Positions 44,694 through 54,341 of a stretch of DNA of 64,000 nucleotides are shown here, piece after piece. Source of the DNA: Selenomonadaceae bacterium (GTDB lineage: Bacteria > Bacillota > Negativicutes > Selenomonadales > Selenomonadaceae). The notes beneath the pieces are model-generated. The model made no database searches, was not told the origin of the DNA, and was given only the letters and a program-made list of their open reading frames with translations. The stretch covers positions 558,001-622,000 of the forward strand of contig JAUNIB010000001.1 in assembly GCA_030523645.1 (NCBI GenBank), given 5' to 3'. Within the stretch, counting starts at the first letter, position 1; each line of letters opens with the position of its first letter. The position numbers and the translations under genes are program-made.

Positions 44694-45720
44694 AGCCAAC
44701 CACCTCCACCATCAAATCTCTGCCTTTCAGGTATTCCAACAGTGACTTAACGGTAGAATCGTCACCTGTAATACCAATCAGCATACGGCCAAAGGGTGTA
44801 GACTGGATTTCTCCTACCATTCCGTAGAGAATGGAAACATCGGCATCAAATTTGCGAATCATCGTTGAAAGAACCGGTTCATCTGCAGAATTGCCAATGA
44901 AGGTCAGCCATATCAATAGCTGTGCTCCGCTGACAGGCTCCTGACTGATTTCCCTGTCCTTTAGGTCGCCCGGCAATTCACGGCTGAGAATTACGCCGGT
45001 AAACTGCTTTGTTATCTCCTGCTGCGGATTGGTGAATACCTCAAGCACCTGACCGCACTCCGCGACAACACCGTCGGACAACACTGCCACCCGGTCGCAG
45101 ATGTCGGTAATAACTGCCATTTCATGAGTTATTACTACGACAGTCAATCCCATCTTCTTATTGATGTCCTTTATAAGAGACAGAATTGCCTTCGTCGTCT
45201 GCGGGTCAAGGGCACTGGTTGCTTCATCGCAAAGGAGGACCTTCGGGTCATTGGCCAGCGCACGAGCAATGCCAACACGCTGCTTCTGGCCGCCTGAGAG
45301 CTGAGCAGGATAATTATCCGCCTTGTCGGACAGACCTACCAGCTCAAGGAGCGGAAGAACCTTTTCGCGAATTTTATCTTCAGGGGTGTTGGACAATCTC
45401 AGCGGAAAAGCAACATTATCGTAGACCGTAGCAGAGGACAGCAGATTGAAATGCTGAAATATCATGGCGATGGATTTTCTAACCTCTCTGAGCTGAGACT
45501 CAGACATGGCAGTTAAATCCTTGCCATCAACAATCACCTGTCCGCTGGTTGGTTTTTCCAGCATATTGATACAGCGTACAAGAGTGGATTTTCCGGCACC
45601 GGATAATCCCACGATGCCGAAAATCTCTCCAGGCTCTATATGAAGATCTACGCCTTTAATTGCTTCTACAGGACCATTAGGGCCCTGAAAGGTCTTCTTT
45701 ATATTTGAAAGTCGAATCAT
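44683..45720 (-). CDS. metN: Methionine ABC transporter ATPase
   Basis: Energy subunit, 345 residues. Walker A GLSGAGKST lies near residue 38, signature LSGGQKQRVGIA near 140, Walker B VLLCDEATSALD near 160 and the H loop ITHEM near 197. The C-terminal ~95 residues form an ACT-like NIL domain, which binds methionine and inhibits transport when it is plentiful. It is 27 bp after metK and overlaps metI. Confidence 0.97.
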   Translation of the reverse strand: MIRLSNIKKTFQGPNGPVEAIKGVDLHIEPGEIFGIVGLSGAGKSTLVRCINMLEKPTSGQVIVDGKDLTAMSESQLREVRKSIAMIFQHFNLLSSATVYDNVAFPLRLSNTPEDKIREKVLPLLELVGLSDKADNYPAQLSGGQKQRVGIARALANDPKVLLCDEATSALDPQTTKAILSLIKDINKKMGLTVVVITHEMAVITDICDRVAVLSDGVVAECGQVLEVFTNPQQEITKQFTGVILSRELPGDLKDREISQEPVSGAQLLIWLTFIGNSADEPVLSTMIRKFDADVSILYGMVGEIQSTPFGRMLIGITGDDSTVKSLLEYLKGRDLMVEVVGYVK

Positions 45721-45747
45721 CTAAAAGCCTTCTAAAATGAACTATTA

Positions 45748-46944
45748 TTACAAGCCGGCCTGCTGGCGGAGAGCCTCTGCCTTATCGGTACGCTCCCAGG
45801 GAAGGTCAACATCGGTACGACCGAAGTGACCGTAGGCAGCAGTCTGCTTGTAAATCGGACGACGGAGGTCGAGGGTCTTAATGATACCGGCCGGACGTAG
45901 GTCGAAGTTTGCCTTTACCAGCTCGCGAATCTTAGCCTCATCAACCTTGGCAGTACCAAAGGTTTCTACGAAGATGGATACCGGCTGTGCTACACCGATA
46001 GCATAGGCCAGCTCAATCTCACAGCGGTCGGCAAGACCTGCTGCTACAACATTCTTTGCCACATAGCGGGCAGCGTATGCAGCGGAGCGGTCTACCTTCG
46101 TGGGATCCTTGCCGCTGAAGGCACCGCCGCCGTGACGAGCCATGCCGCCGTAGGTATCAACGATAATCTTGCGGCCGGTCAGACCGGAGTCACCCTGGGG
46201 ACCGCCGATTACGAAGTTGCCGGTCGGATTGATGAAATACTTGGTCTCATCGTTCAGGAACTCAGCCGGAACAACAGCCTTGATGACATACTCAATCATA
46301 TCCTGACGAATCTGAGCCTGAGTAACCTCCGGGGAATGCTGGGTGGAGATTACGATGGTATCAATAGCTACAGGCTTGCCGTTCTCATCATAAGCGACAG
46401 TAACCTGAGTCTTTCCGTCCGGACGGAGGTAAGGGAGAGTACCGTTCTTGCGTACCTCAGCCAGACGACGGCTGAGCTTGTGAGCAAGAGCAATCGGCAG
46501 CGGCATATACTCAGGAGTTTCGTTGGTTGCATAACCAAACATCATGCCCTGGTCGCCGGCACCGATATCACTGCTTTCTTCAGCAGCATGCTCCTCACCG
46601 TCACGAGCTTCAAGAGCCTTGTTTACACCGATAGCAATATCGGCAGACTGCTCATCGATAGAAACAAGCACTGCGCAGGTCTTGCAGTCAAAGCCGTAGT
46701 TTGCATCGGTGTAACCGATTTCTTCTACAGTCTTACGAATGATGTTGGGGATGTCCACATAGCATTCGGTAGAAATCTCACCTACAACATGAACCTGTCC
46801 GGTGGTAACAAGAGTCTCGCAGGCAACGCGGCCGGCGGGATCCTGTGCCAGAATTGCATCAAGAATGCTGTCGGAAATCTGGTCAGCCATTTTATCGGGA
46901 TGACCTTCAGTTACAGATTCCGAAGTGAAAAGAATCTTTTCCAT
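45748..46944 (-). CDS. metK: S-adenosylmethionine synthetase
   Basis: Makes SAM from methionine and ATP. It has 398 residues. [20 protein letters not shown] near 7, [12 protein letters not shown] near 127 and [19 protein letters not shown] near 269 are the catalytic signatures. AAGGAGG precedes the ATG. The gene is led by a SAM-I riboswitch (47027-47165), so SAM shuts off its own synthesis and the co-transcribed methionine uptake genes. Confidence 0.98.
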   Translation of the reverse strand: MEKILFTSESVTEGHPDKMADQISDSILDAILAQDPAGRVACETLVTTGQVHVVGEISTECYVDIPNIIRKTVEEIGYTDANYGFDCKTCAVLVSIDEQSADIAIGVNKALEARDGEEHAAEESSDIGAGDQGMMFGYATNETPEYMPLPIALAHKLSRRLAEVRKNGTLPYLRPDGKTQVTVAYDENGKPVAIDTIVISTQHSPEVTQAQIRQDMIEYVIKAVVPAEFLNDETKYFINPTGNFVIGGPQGDSGLTGRKIIVDTYGGMARHGGGAFSGKDPTKVDRSAAYAARYVAKNVVAAGLADRCEIELAYAIGVAQPVSIFVETFGTAKVDEAKIRELVKANFDLRPAGIIKTLDLRRPIYKQTAAYGHFGRTDVDLPWERTDKAEALRQQAGL

Positions 46945-47026
46945 TTTTCCTCCTTTTAATTAAAACGAACAATGCGAATACAAAATCATACTGCTCTGAG
47001 AGATAGTATTGTACATTTCATCCAAT

Positions 47027-47165
47027 AAAAAAACTCTCCACAGGGAGAGCTCATCAATCTCTCATCTTATCTCCGGCTCACGCCTTCAACAGGAATTGGC
47101 ACCGTTGCAGTAATGCATGGTTGCCGCAGCTTCACTGGGCCAGTCCCTCCACTGCTCTTGATGAG
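47027..47165 (-). promoter_or_regulatory. SAM-I (S-box) riboswitch with terminator
   Basis: Read on the minus strand. P1 is formed by CTCATC (47165-47160) and GATGAG (47066-47061). Inside are the S-box core stretches AGAGCAGTGGAGGGACTGG, then GCGGCAACC and GGTGCCAATTCC, in the usual order and spacing. The expression platform follows: CTCTCC (47049-47044) and GGAGAG (47039-47034) make a terminator with seven T. GAGAG at the end of P1 can pair instead with CTCTC, giving an antiterminator when SAM is low. It leads metK-metNIQ. Confidence 0.95.
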
Positions 47166-47222
47166 TTCAAGCTGCCCTCATGCACAGGCATTGGGCAACT
47201 CCTCTATATTCGCTTTTCGCTT

Positions 47223-47251
47223 AGTATATAGCAATAGACAAATAAAGTCAA
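47223..47251 (-). promoter_or_regulatory. Promoter of the SAM riboswitch-metK operon
   Basis: TTGACT (47251-47246) and TATACT (47228-47223) are 17 bases apart on the minus strand. The -35 hexamer overlaps the lgt stop codon (47250-47248). RNA should start near 47216, ~50 bases before P1. Confidence 0.85.
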
Positions 47252-48069
47252 TCGCTATTTTCACTTTTGTCCCCGCACATCTCGGTTTCTCTGCTGTCGT
47301 AGCTTCCGGTATATTGGAGATATATAAATATGAGTGCAGCCGCACTGAAGGAGACTACACTGGTCATTTGCGCTGATTTGAATAATCCAAACACCAGCTC
47401 GTTGTAATCACCGCGCAGGTATTCAAGGAAAAATCTAGCCACAGAGTACAGCATAATATACAGCATGAATACCTGACCACGCTTATGAGCAACTGACACG
47501 CGGTAAATTAAAAGGAGAGCAAAAATCACAAAGTCAAGCTGTCCCTCCCAGACCTCGGCCGGCCACAGGGGCTGTCTGCCGTAAGTCTGAAAGGCCAGTG
47601 TCGTGTCCGGATATACAATACCAAAGCTGCTGCCCGTAGGAGCACCGAAGGCATCACCGTTCAGCAGATTTGCACAGCGACCAAGTCCCTGTCCAAGAAT
47701 AACACCGGGACATATAATATCCGCTAGGGCCCACACATCAATATTGTGCCTGATGGCATAGATTATTCCCGCAGCAGCACCAAAAACGAGTCCGCCCTGT
47801 ATAGCCATACCGCCTTGCCACACATTCAGGATTTCGGATAAATGGTTGTGGTAATAGCCCCAATCAAAGAAGAATACATCCCACAGGCGCGCACCAAGTA
47901 TACCGGCCAAACCGCAGTAGATTCCCATATCAATTATATGCTCATGCCACCGACCATCCTGCCGGGCCAAAAAATAGGCTACACCGGTTCCCAGCATAAT
48001 CGAAAGGCTGAGAACAAGGCCATAAGCCCTGATAGGGAAATCTCCGATAAAAAACAGGTACTGATGCAT
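47248..48069 (-). CDS. lgt: Prolipoprotein diacylglyceryl transferase Lgt, with an active-site substitution
   Basis: Attaches diacylglycerol to lipoprotein cysteines in the inner membrane. It has 273 residues and about seven membrane segments. IRAYGLVLSLSIML near residue 13, WQGGMAIQGGLVFGAAAG near 82-100 and GQGLGRCANLLNGDAFG near 127 match the family. In E. coli and B. subtilis the second motif has a His before GGL that is important for activity (H103 in E. coli); here it is Gln. Either this lineage uses Gln or activity differs. It is preceded by coaBC and a weak hairpin. Confidence 0.92.
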   Translation of the reverse strand: MHQYLFFIGDFPIRAYGLVLSLSIMLGTGVAYFLARQDGRWHEHIIDMGIYCGLAGILGARLWDVFFFDWGYYHNHLSEILNVWQGGMAIQGGLVFGAAAGIIYAIRHNIDVWALADIICPGVILGQGLGRCANLLNGDAFGAPTGSSFGIVYPDTTLAFQTYGRQPLWPAEVWEGQLDFVIFALLLIYRVSVAHKRGQVFMLYIMLYSVARFFLEYLRGDYNELVFGLFKSAQMTSVVSFSAAALIFIYLQYTGSYDSRETEMCGDKSENSD

Positions 48070-48093
48070 ACTTCTTCCCTTCTATGTGAAGAA

Positions 48094-48116
48094 GAGGCTG
48101 TTATACAAACAGCCTC
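48094..48116 (-). terminator. Weak hairpin between coaBC and lgt
   Basis: GAGGCTGTT and AACAGCCTC form a 9 bp stem with a 5-base loop, followed on the minus strand by TTCTTCAC, a poor T run. Partial termination before lgt is possible; lgt then starts 24 bases on. Confidence 0.5.
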
Positions 48117-48124
48117 CCGTAATC

Positions 48125-49324
48125 TTATTTCAATTTAGCTTCTGCCCTGTCCATAATAATTGCGGACAGCTCCCGTTTAGTCATTAGAGGAAGTTCCTCA
48201 ACCGATCCGTCACGGGAAAGAATCTTTATAATGTTTGTATCGCCCTGGAACCCTGCCCCGGGCTTTGATACATCATTAGCTACAATGAAGTCCAGATTCT
48301 TCTTCTCAAGCTTTGATTGAGCATACTGAAGAAGATTCTGCGTCTCAGCTGCGAAACCAACCAAAACCTGATTTGATTTCTTTAGTCCGCCGAGTTCCTT
48401 CAAAATATCCGGATTCCGCTCCAGTTCAATAACGAAGTCATCGTCAGTCTTTTTAATTTTATTTGCTGCCACCGTCTTCGGACGATAGTCGGCTACAGCC
48501 GCTGCCTTGATGATAATGTCGGCATCATCAAAATCAGCCAATACGGCTTCCCGCATCTGACGGGTAGTATCAACCTTAACGAACTTCGCTAAGCCTACCG
48601 GAGGCTCAACTGCCGCCTGTCCGGAAACAAGAACTACCTCTGCACCTCTGGCTGCTGCCTCTGCTGCGATAGCATAGCCCTGACGGCCGCTGGAATGATT
48701 AGCTATAAAACGAATGGGGTCGAGTGGTTCAATCGTTCCACCGGCAGTTACCAGAACCTTCTTACCGGCAAGGCTCTGCTTAACGGCGAAAATCTTCTCC
48801 ACCGCTTCCACAACATCAACCGGTTCAGGCAGTCTTCCGGCTCCTACAGCCCCGCAGGCCAGTACTCCGGAGGCCGGTTCAATAATTCTTGCACCCTTGG
48901 CCTTCAGGGAGGCGATATGTCCTTGGGTGGCAGGATGATTGAACATATTGGTGTTCATAGCCGGTGAATATACCACTATGGCCTTGGTTGCCAGCAGCAT
49001 TGTACTGAGGAAATCGTCTGCTATACCGACATCGGCCTTAGCCAAAATATTCGCCGTAGCAGGTGCAACCAGAACCAGATCTGCCCACTCGGCTAGAGAT
49101 ATATGAGCCACGCTGTAATGCTGTATTTCCGCCCACATATCGCTGGTGACCGGTTGACCGGTAATTTCTCTGAAAGTAAGCTCGGTGACAAATTTCTTTG
49201 CCTCTTCAGTCATGACGACACGAACGACAGCACCGGCTTTTTTGAGGCGGCTGGCAATCTCAACGGCCTTATAGGCAGCGATTCCGCCGGTAACGCCTAA
49301 GATAATTTTCTTATCTTTTAACAT
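48125..49324 (-). CDS. coaBC: Bifunctional phosphopantothenoylcysteine decarboxylase/synthetase
   Basis: Two steps of coenzyme A synthesis. It has 399 residues. The N-terminal flavin decarboxylase (CoaC) shows VTGGIAAYKAVEIASRL near 9, VAPATANILAK near 85 and SPAMNTNMF near 118, with the catalytic Cys in GVLACGAVGAGRLPEP near 154. The CoaB half starts near 190 (VLVTAGGTIEPLDPIRFIAN) and shows AAVADYRPK near 285. It follows rpoZ by 17 bp. Confidence 0.97.
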   Translation of the reverse strand: MLKDKKIILGVTGGIAAYKAVEIASRLKKAGAVVRVVMTEEAKKFVTELTFREITGQPVTSDMWAEIQHYSVAHISLAEWADLVLVAPATANILAKADVGIADDFLSTMLLATKAIVVYSPAMNTNMFNHPATQGHIASLKAKGARIIEPASGVLACGAVGAGRLPEPVDVVEAVEKIFAVKQSLAGKKVLVTAGGTIEPLDPIRFIANHSSGRQGYAIAAEAAARGAEVVLVSGQAAVEPPVGLAKFVKVDTTRQMREAVLADFDDADIIIKAAAVADYRPKTVAANKIKKTDDDFVIELERNPDILKELGGLKKSNQVLVGFAAETQNLLQYAQSKLEKKNLDFIVANDVSKPGAGFQGDTNIIKILSRDGSVEELPLMTKRELSAIIMDRAEAKLK

Positions 49325-49341
49325 AAAACTTTACCTGCTGA

Positions 49342-49563
49342 TCAGACATTAAGCTCCTTGGAGCGTTTGAATGTAATCTTACCCTCGGCAATTTCTTCCA
49401 ATGCATTGGTAACATTCTTGTTTGAACGCATATTCTCATCACTCTTAAGGATGCTCTCATCCTCCATGAGCTGACGAGCTCTCTTGGCAGCAAGCACAAC
49501 GAGTGCATAGCGGCTGTCCATTTTCTTCAAAAGAGTGTTGATAGAGGGAGTGACCATATCCAT
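49342..49563 (-). CDS. rpoZ: RNA polymerase omega subunit
   Basis: Small subunit that helps assemble RNA polymerase, 73 residues. MDSRYALVVLAAKRARQL near 15-32 is the hallmark, followed by NVTNALEEIAEGKITF. Several ATGs lie close together; AAAGGTTGAT resembles a full Shine-Dalgarno and lies 7 bases before the ATG at 49563, which is preferred over those at 49572-49575. The gmk-rpoZ-coaBC order is standard in Firmicutes. Confidence 0.94.
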   Translation of the reverse strand: MDMVTPSINTLLKKMDSRYALVVLAAKRARQLMEDESILKSDENMRSNKNVTNALEEIAEGKITFKRSKELNV

Positions 49564-49628
49564 AAATGGCATCAACCTTTCTTAAATATTCTCTCGTGAA
49601 CGGGCATTGCCTGTCACTATAAAAACAA

Positions 49629-50237
49629 TTACAGCCCTGCTATCTTATCAAGCAGATCCTGATTGTTGGCTACTTTAGCATGCTCTGCAGTGAGAATGGC
49701 ATCTATCGTATCGACTGCATCCTTCACCACTTCATTTACTACAACATAGCGATATTTCTTCGCTGCGTTCACTTCGCCACGAGCTGAATCCAGTCGGCGC
49801 AGTATAACTTCTTCGCTGTCTGTTCCCCGGGTGCGGAGTCTCCGCTCAAGCTCCTCCATAGAAGGCGGAAGCAGGAAAACATAGATGCCGTCGGGCATTT
49901 TCTCCATTACATTCAGAGCACCCTGGGTATCTATTTCCAACAAAATATCCTGCCCCTCATTGAGAAATTTATCAACAGGAGCCTTTGGCGTACCATAATA
50001 ATTTCCGTAGACATCAGCCCATTCAAGCAGGCCTCCGTCTTCTATCAGCTTCTCAAAGCTTTCACGACTGTGGAAAAAGTACTGCACGCCATCCTGCTCC
50101 CCAGCTCGCGGACTGCGAGTGGTAGCAGATATCGAATATCTCAAGGACGACCGCTTCTTCAGAAGTTCTGCACAGACGGTTCCTTTGCCGGTGCCGGAAG
50201 CGCCGGAAACGACAATAAGGCATCCCTTACGCTTCAT
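49629..50237 (-). CDS. gmk: Guanylate kinase
   Basis: Converts GMP to GDP with ATP. It has 202 residues. The P-loop GASGTGKGTV lies near residue 12, followed by YSISATTRSPRAGEQDGVQY near 36 and LEWADVYGNYYGTP near 71, all typical. An upstream in-frame extension is not real: the ATG at 50237 has AAAGGATGAT before it, giving an 11 bp overlap with the remA-like gene. Between remA-like and rpoZ, as in many Firmicutes. Confidence 0.96.
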   Translation of the reverse strand: MKRKGCLIVVSGASGTGKGTVCAELLKKRSSLRYSISATTRSPRAGEQDGVQYFFHSRESFEKLIEDGGLLEWADVYGNYYGTPKAPVDKFLNEGQDILLEIDTQGALNVMEKMPDGIYVFLLPPSMEELERRLRTRGTDSEEVILRRLDSARGEVNAAKKYRYVVVNEVVKDAVDTIDAILTAEHAKVANNQDLLDKIAGL

Positions 50238-50511
50238 CTTCATCATCCTTTCCAAAATCATCCATACTGCCATTAACACGGCGGGCAATGGTCTCAGGAA
50301 GTAATGAGGACAACACAATCTGACCGCTGTCCATAACAATAACCGATCGGCAGCGCCTGCCGGCGGTTGCATCTATCAGGTTGCTGCCTTGACTGTCACG
50401 GGCATCCTGGACCAGTCTTTTGGCCGGAGCCGAGCCGGGAGCGACAATCGCCACAAATTTTCCGGCATTGGCCACATTTCCCAGACCGATACTAATCAGC
50501 TTGGTGTCCAT
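50227..50511 (-). CDS. remA: RemA-like DNA-binding regulator (DUF370)
   Basis: A 94-residue protein of the RemA/DUF370 family, which in B. subtilis forms an oligomeric ring that binds DNA and activates matrix genes. ISIGLGNVANAGKFVAIVAP near residues 6-25 and LIDATAGRRCRSVIVMDSG near 45-63 are the family signatures. The C-terminus is short and acidic. It stands between yicC and gmk, the same place as in Firmicutes genomes. Whether it controls biofilm here is unknown. Confidence 0.9.
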   Translation of the reverse strand: MDTKLISIGLGNVANAGKFVAIVAPGSAPAKRLVQDARDSQGSNLIDATAGRRCRSVIVMDSGQIVLSSLLPETIARRVNGSMDDFGKDDEDEA

Positions 50512-50523
50512 TCGTATTCCTTC

Positions 50524-51411
50524 TTATTCTATGTTCTGAATCTGCTCACGCAGCTTCTCAATCTCACTCTTTACCTGAACAGCCAGCTCAGATACCTCTA
50601 TATCGGGAGATTTTGAAGTTGTGGTATTGATTTCCCTGTTCATTTCCTGAATGAGGAAGTCCAGCTTTCGTCCAACAGGTTCATTTTCCTCAATAATATT
50701 CCTGAACTGTTTTATATGACTCCGAAGCCGCACAAACTCCTCAGTGTAGTCAACCCGGTCAGCGTACAGAGCAACCTCCTGAACGACTCTCTGTTCACTC
50801 TGCTGGTCATCGGAAGGCTTAACGCCAACTTCCTCCAACACCTTTGTCAAACGCTGACGGTAATGCTCTACCATGCGGGGAGCCAAAGCCTCCAGACGGT
50901 CTACAACCGAAGCCAGGAAATCCAGCCGCTGAGAGAAGTCGGCCGCAATATTGGCTCCTTCCTTCTCCCGCATCCCGACAAACTTTTCCATAGCCTGAGT
51001 CAAGGCAGCGATTAGAACCTCTTCGCAGCCTTCAAGCTCATCAGCCGCTTCATCCACAATAAGAACATCAGGATACTTTGCCAAATCCATAACATTCTTT
51101 ATCGGTGCCAGACCGGCAGCGACAGCCAGCTCATCGAGTCCCTTTTTATAGGCAAGAGCAAGCTTCGTATCAACAGAAATTGCTTTTTCCTTCAGACGCT
51201 TGTCACTGTATGCCACGGAAACAGAAAGCTTACCTCGGGAAGCAAATTCTTTAATCTTCTTTTTTATAACATCGTCAAAGCGATTGAGAACATAAGGCAT
51301 CCTGACATCGATATCCAGATACCTCTGATTAACAGCCTTCACCTCAATGTGAAAGCGATAGCTTTCAGTCTCGGCATCGCCGGCACCAAAGCCTGTCATG
51401 CTGCGAAGCAT
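50524..51411 (-). CDS. yicC: YicC-family endoribonuclease
   Basis: A 295-residue protein with the N-terminal YicC_N signature SMTGFGAGDAETESYRFHI (residues 4-22) and VNQRYLDIDVRMPY, and the C-terminal DUF1732 (RLRSHIKQFRNIIEENEPV; KLDFLIQEMNREINT). YicC proteins are reported to act as RNases affecting small RNA decay. Upstream of remA-like and gmk as usual. Confidence 0.93.
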   Translation of the reverse strand: MLRSMTGFGAGDAETESYRFHIEVKAVNQRYLDIDVRMPYVLNRFDDVIKKKIKEFASRGKLSVSVAYSDKRLKEKAISVDTKLALAYKKGLDELAVAAGLAPIKNVMDLAKYPDVLIVDEAADELEGCEEVLIAALTQAMEKFVGMREKEGANIAADFSQRLDFLASVVDRLEALAPRMVEHYRQRLTKVLEEVGVKPSDDQQSEQRVVQEVALYADRVDYTEEFVRLRSHIKQFRNIIEENEPVGRKLDFLIQEMNREINTTTSKSPDIEVSELAVQVKSEIEKLREQIQNIE

Positions 51412-51436
51412 TAGCTCTCCCCCATTCGGGTATTCA

Positions 51437-52303
51437 TTAAATGTTCAAAACGCCTTCAAAAACCTTTACGGCCGGACCGGTCATATAAAGGTGATTATCC
51501 TCACGCCACTCAAGCTGCAGGATTCCGCCGTCCAGCTCTATCTCAGCGCTCTTTCCGGTGCGTCCCTCAAGAACAGCGGCCGTCATTACAGCACAGCTGC
51601 CCGTTCCGCAGGCTAATGTCATGGCAGCGCCTCGCTCCCAGACACGCATACGGATGTGACTGTCATCTCTGACATAGCAAAAATGGGTATTCGTCTTAGC
51701 CGGGAAAGCAGGATGTACCTCAAAATTCCGACCGAATGTCTCAATGAGGTCACAATCCTCCTCACTGTCCATAAAGACAACAGCATGAGGGTTTCCCATG
51801 GATACACAGGTCATCTTAAATTCCCTGCCGTCTACGGTAATAGACTGACGGACAACCTTGTCATCACCATAGCCGGACACCGGAATGGCCGGCCCATTGA
51901 GAATAGGCTCACCCATATCAACCGTGACGCTCTCAACAGCACCATCTTTGACATTAATCTTCGGTATAATTATTCCGGCACCGGTTTCTACTCTGAATTT
52001 ATCTTTATCAGTCAAACCAGCTTCATAGGCCAACTTGGCAAACATTCTGGTGCCGTTTCCGCACATCTCGGCCTCACTGCCGTCGGAATTAATTATCCTC
52101 ATGCGGAAATCGTTTGCATCAGCGTCACGCGGCGGCAGTATCAAAATCACGCCATCGGCTCCGACGCCGAAATGACGGTCACAAAGCTTCACAGCCAACT
52201 GACTCATATCATATTTATCAGCGAGTTCGTCCTTCATGTCTATGAAAAAAACGAAATCATTGCCGCAGCCATGCCATTTTGTAAATGCCAATCCCTTTGG
52301 CAT
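51437..52303 (-). CDS. dapF: Diaminopimelate epimerase
   Basis: Makes meso-diaminopimelate for lysine and peptidoglycan. It has 288 residues. FTKWHGCGNDF near residue 7, MCGNGTRMFAKLA near 80 and TLACGTGSCAVMTAA near 222 include the two catalytic cysteines. The ATG at 52303 is chosen since GGAGGCGAT precedes it; an in-frame ATG five codons earlier sits on that site. 25 bp before yicC on the same strand. Confidence 0.96.
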   Translation of the reverse strand: MPKGLAFTKWHGCGNDFVFFIDMKDELADKYDMSQLAVKLCDRHFGVGADGVILILPPRDADANDFRMRIINSDGSEAEMCGNGTRMFAKLAYEAGLTDKDKFRVETGAGIIIPKINVKDGAVESVTVDMGEPILNGPAIPVSGYGDDKVVRQSITVDGREFKMTCVSMGNPHAVVFMDSEEDCDLIETFGRNFEVHPAFPAKTNTHFCYVRDDSHIRMRVWERGAAMTLACGTGSCAVMTAAVLEGRTGKSAEIELDGGILQLEWREDNHLYMTGPAVKVFEGVLNI

Positions 52304-52340
52304 AGCAATCGCCTCCATTATTCAAATGGATAAGCTGTCA

Positions 52341-53942
<1,602 letters not shown>

Positions 53943-53946
53943 TTAA

Positions 53947-54309
53947 TTAGGCCTCCTGCTCGCTCTTTTCTGCTTCACTGCGACGGGTTCTCTTCTTTGT
54001 CGTACCGGTTTCCTTACCGGACTTTGCGGCAGTATGGGTACGCTTCGGCTCTGCCGGAAGCCACTCGCTGAGGCCCCACATAGACTTTCCTTCCTCATTG
54101 CGTCCCACATAGCTGAAACGGCTGTCCATATTAATCAGAGTGTACACCTCAGAAATAGTATTAGAAAGCGACTGGACAGGCTTATGGCGCTTCTCGATTA
54201 CATCCAGTACAAGATCCTTGTAGTAAATCGGCTCACCCTTCTCCGTAAGAATATAGTAAGCGACATCCACATCAGAGCATCGTGTAAAGTCTTTTTCCTT
54301 TGTTGCCAT
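53947..54309 (-). CDS. rpoE: RNA polymerase delta-like protein with HARE-HTH domain
   Basis: About 120 residues. The N-terminal ~75 residues form a HARE-HTH domain (SDVDVAYYILTEKGEPIYYK; LSNTISEVYTLINMDSRFSY; GLSEW), as in the delta subunit of Gram-positive RNA polymerase. The tail is basic (KRTHTAAKSGKETGTTKKRT), not acidic as in the classical delta of B. subtilis, so function may differ. The ATG at 54309 has AAGGGG upstream; a longer in-frame reading overlaps argS and is rejected. It is directly before pyrG. Confidence 0.82.
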   Translation of the reverse strand: MATKEKDFTRCSDVDVAYYILTEKGEPIYYKDLVLDVIEKRHKPVQSLSNTISEVYTLINMDSRFSYVGRNEEGKSMWGLSEWLPAEPKRTHTAAKSGKETGTTKKRTRRSEAEKSEQEA

Positions 54310-54341
54310 TTTCTTTCCCCTTCCTGTTTTATGCGTTCTGA

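Noticed and set aside
50238-50372. A 45-residue N-terminal extension of guanylate kinase
   Set aside because: It lies wholly within the remA-like gene in another frame and does not look like protein sequence; the ATG at 50237 has a good ribosome site.
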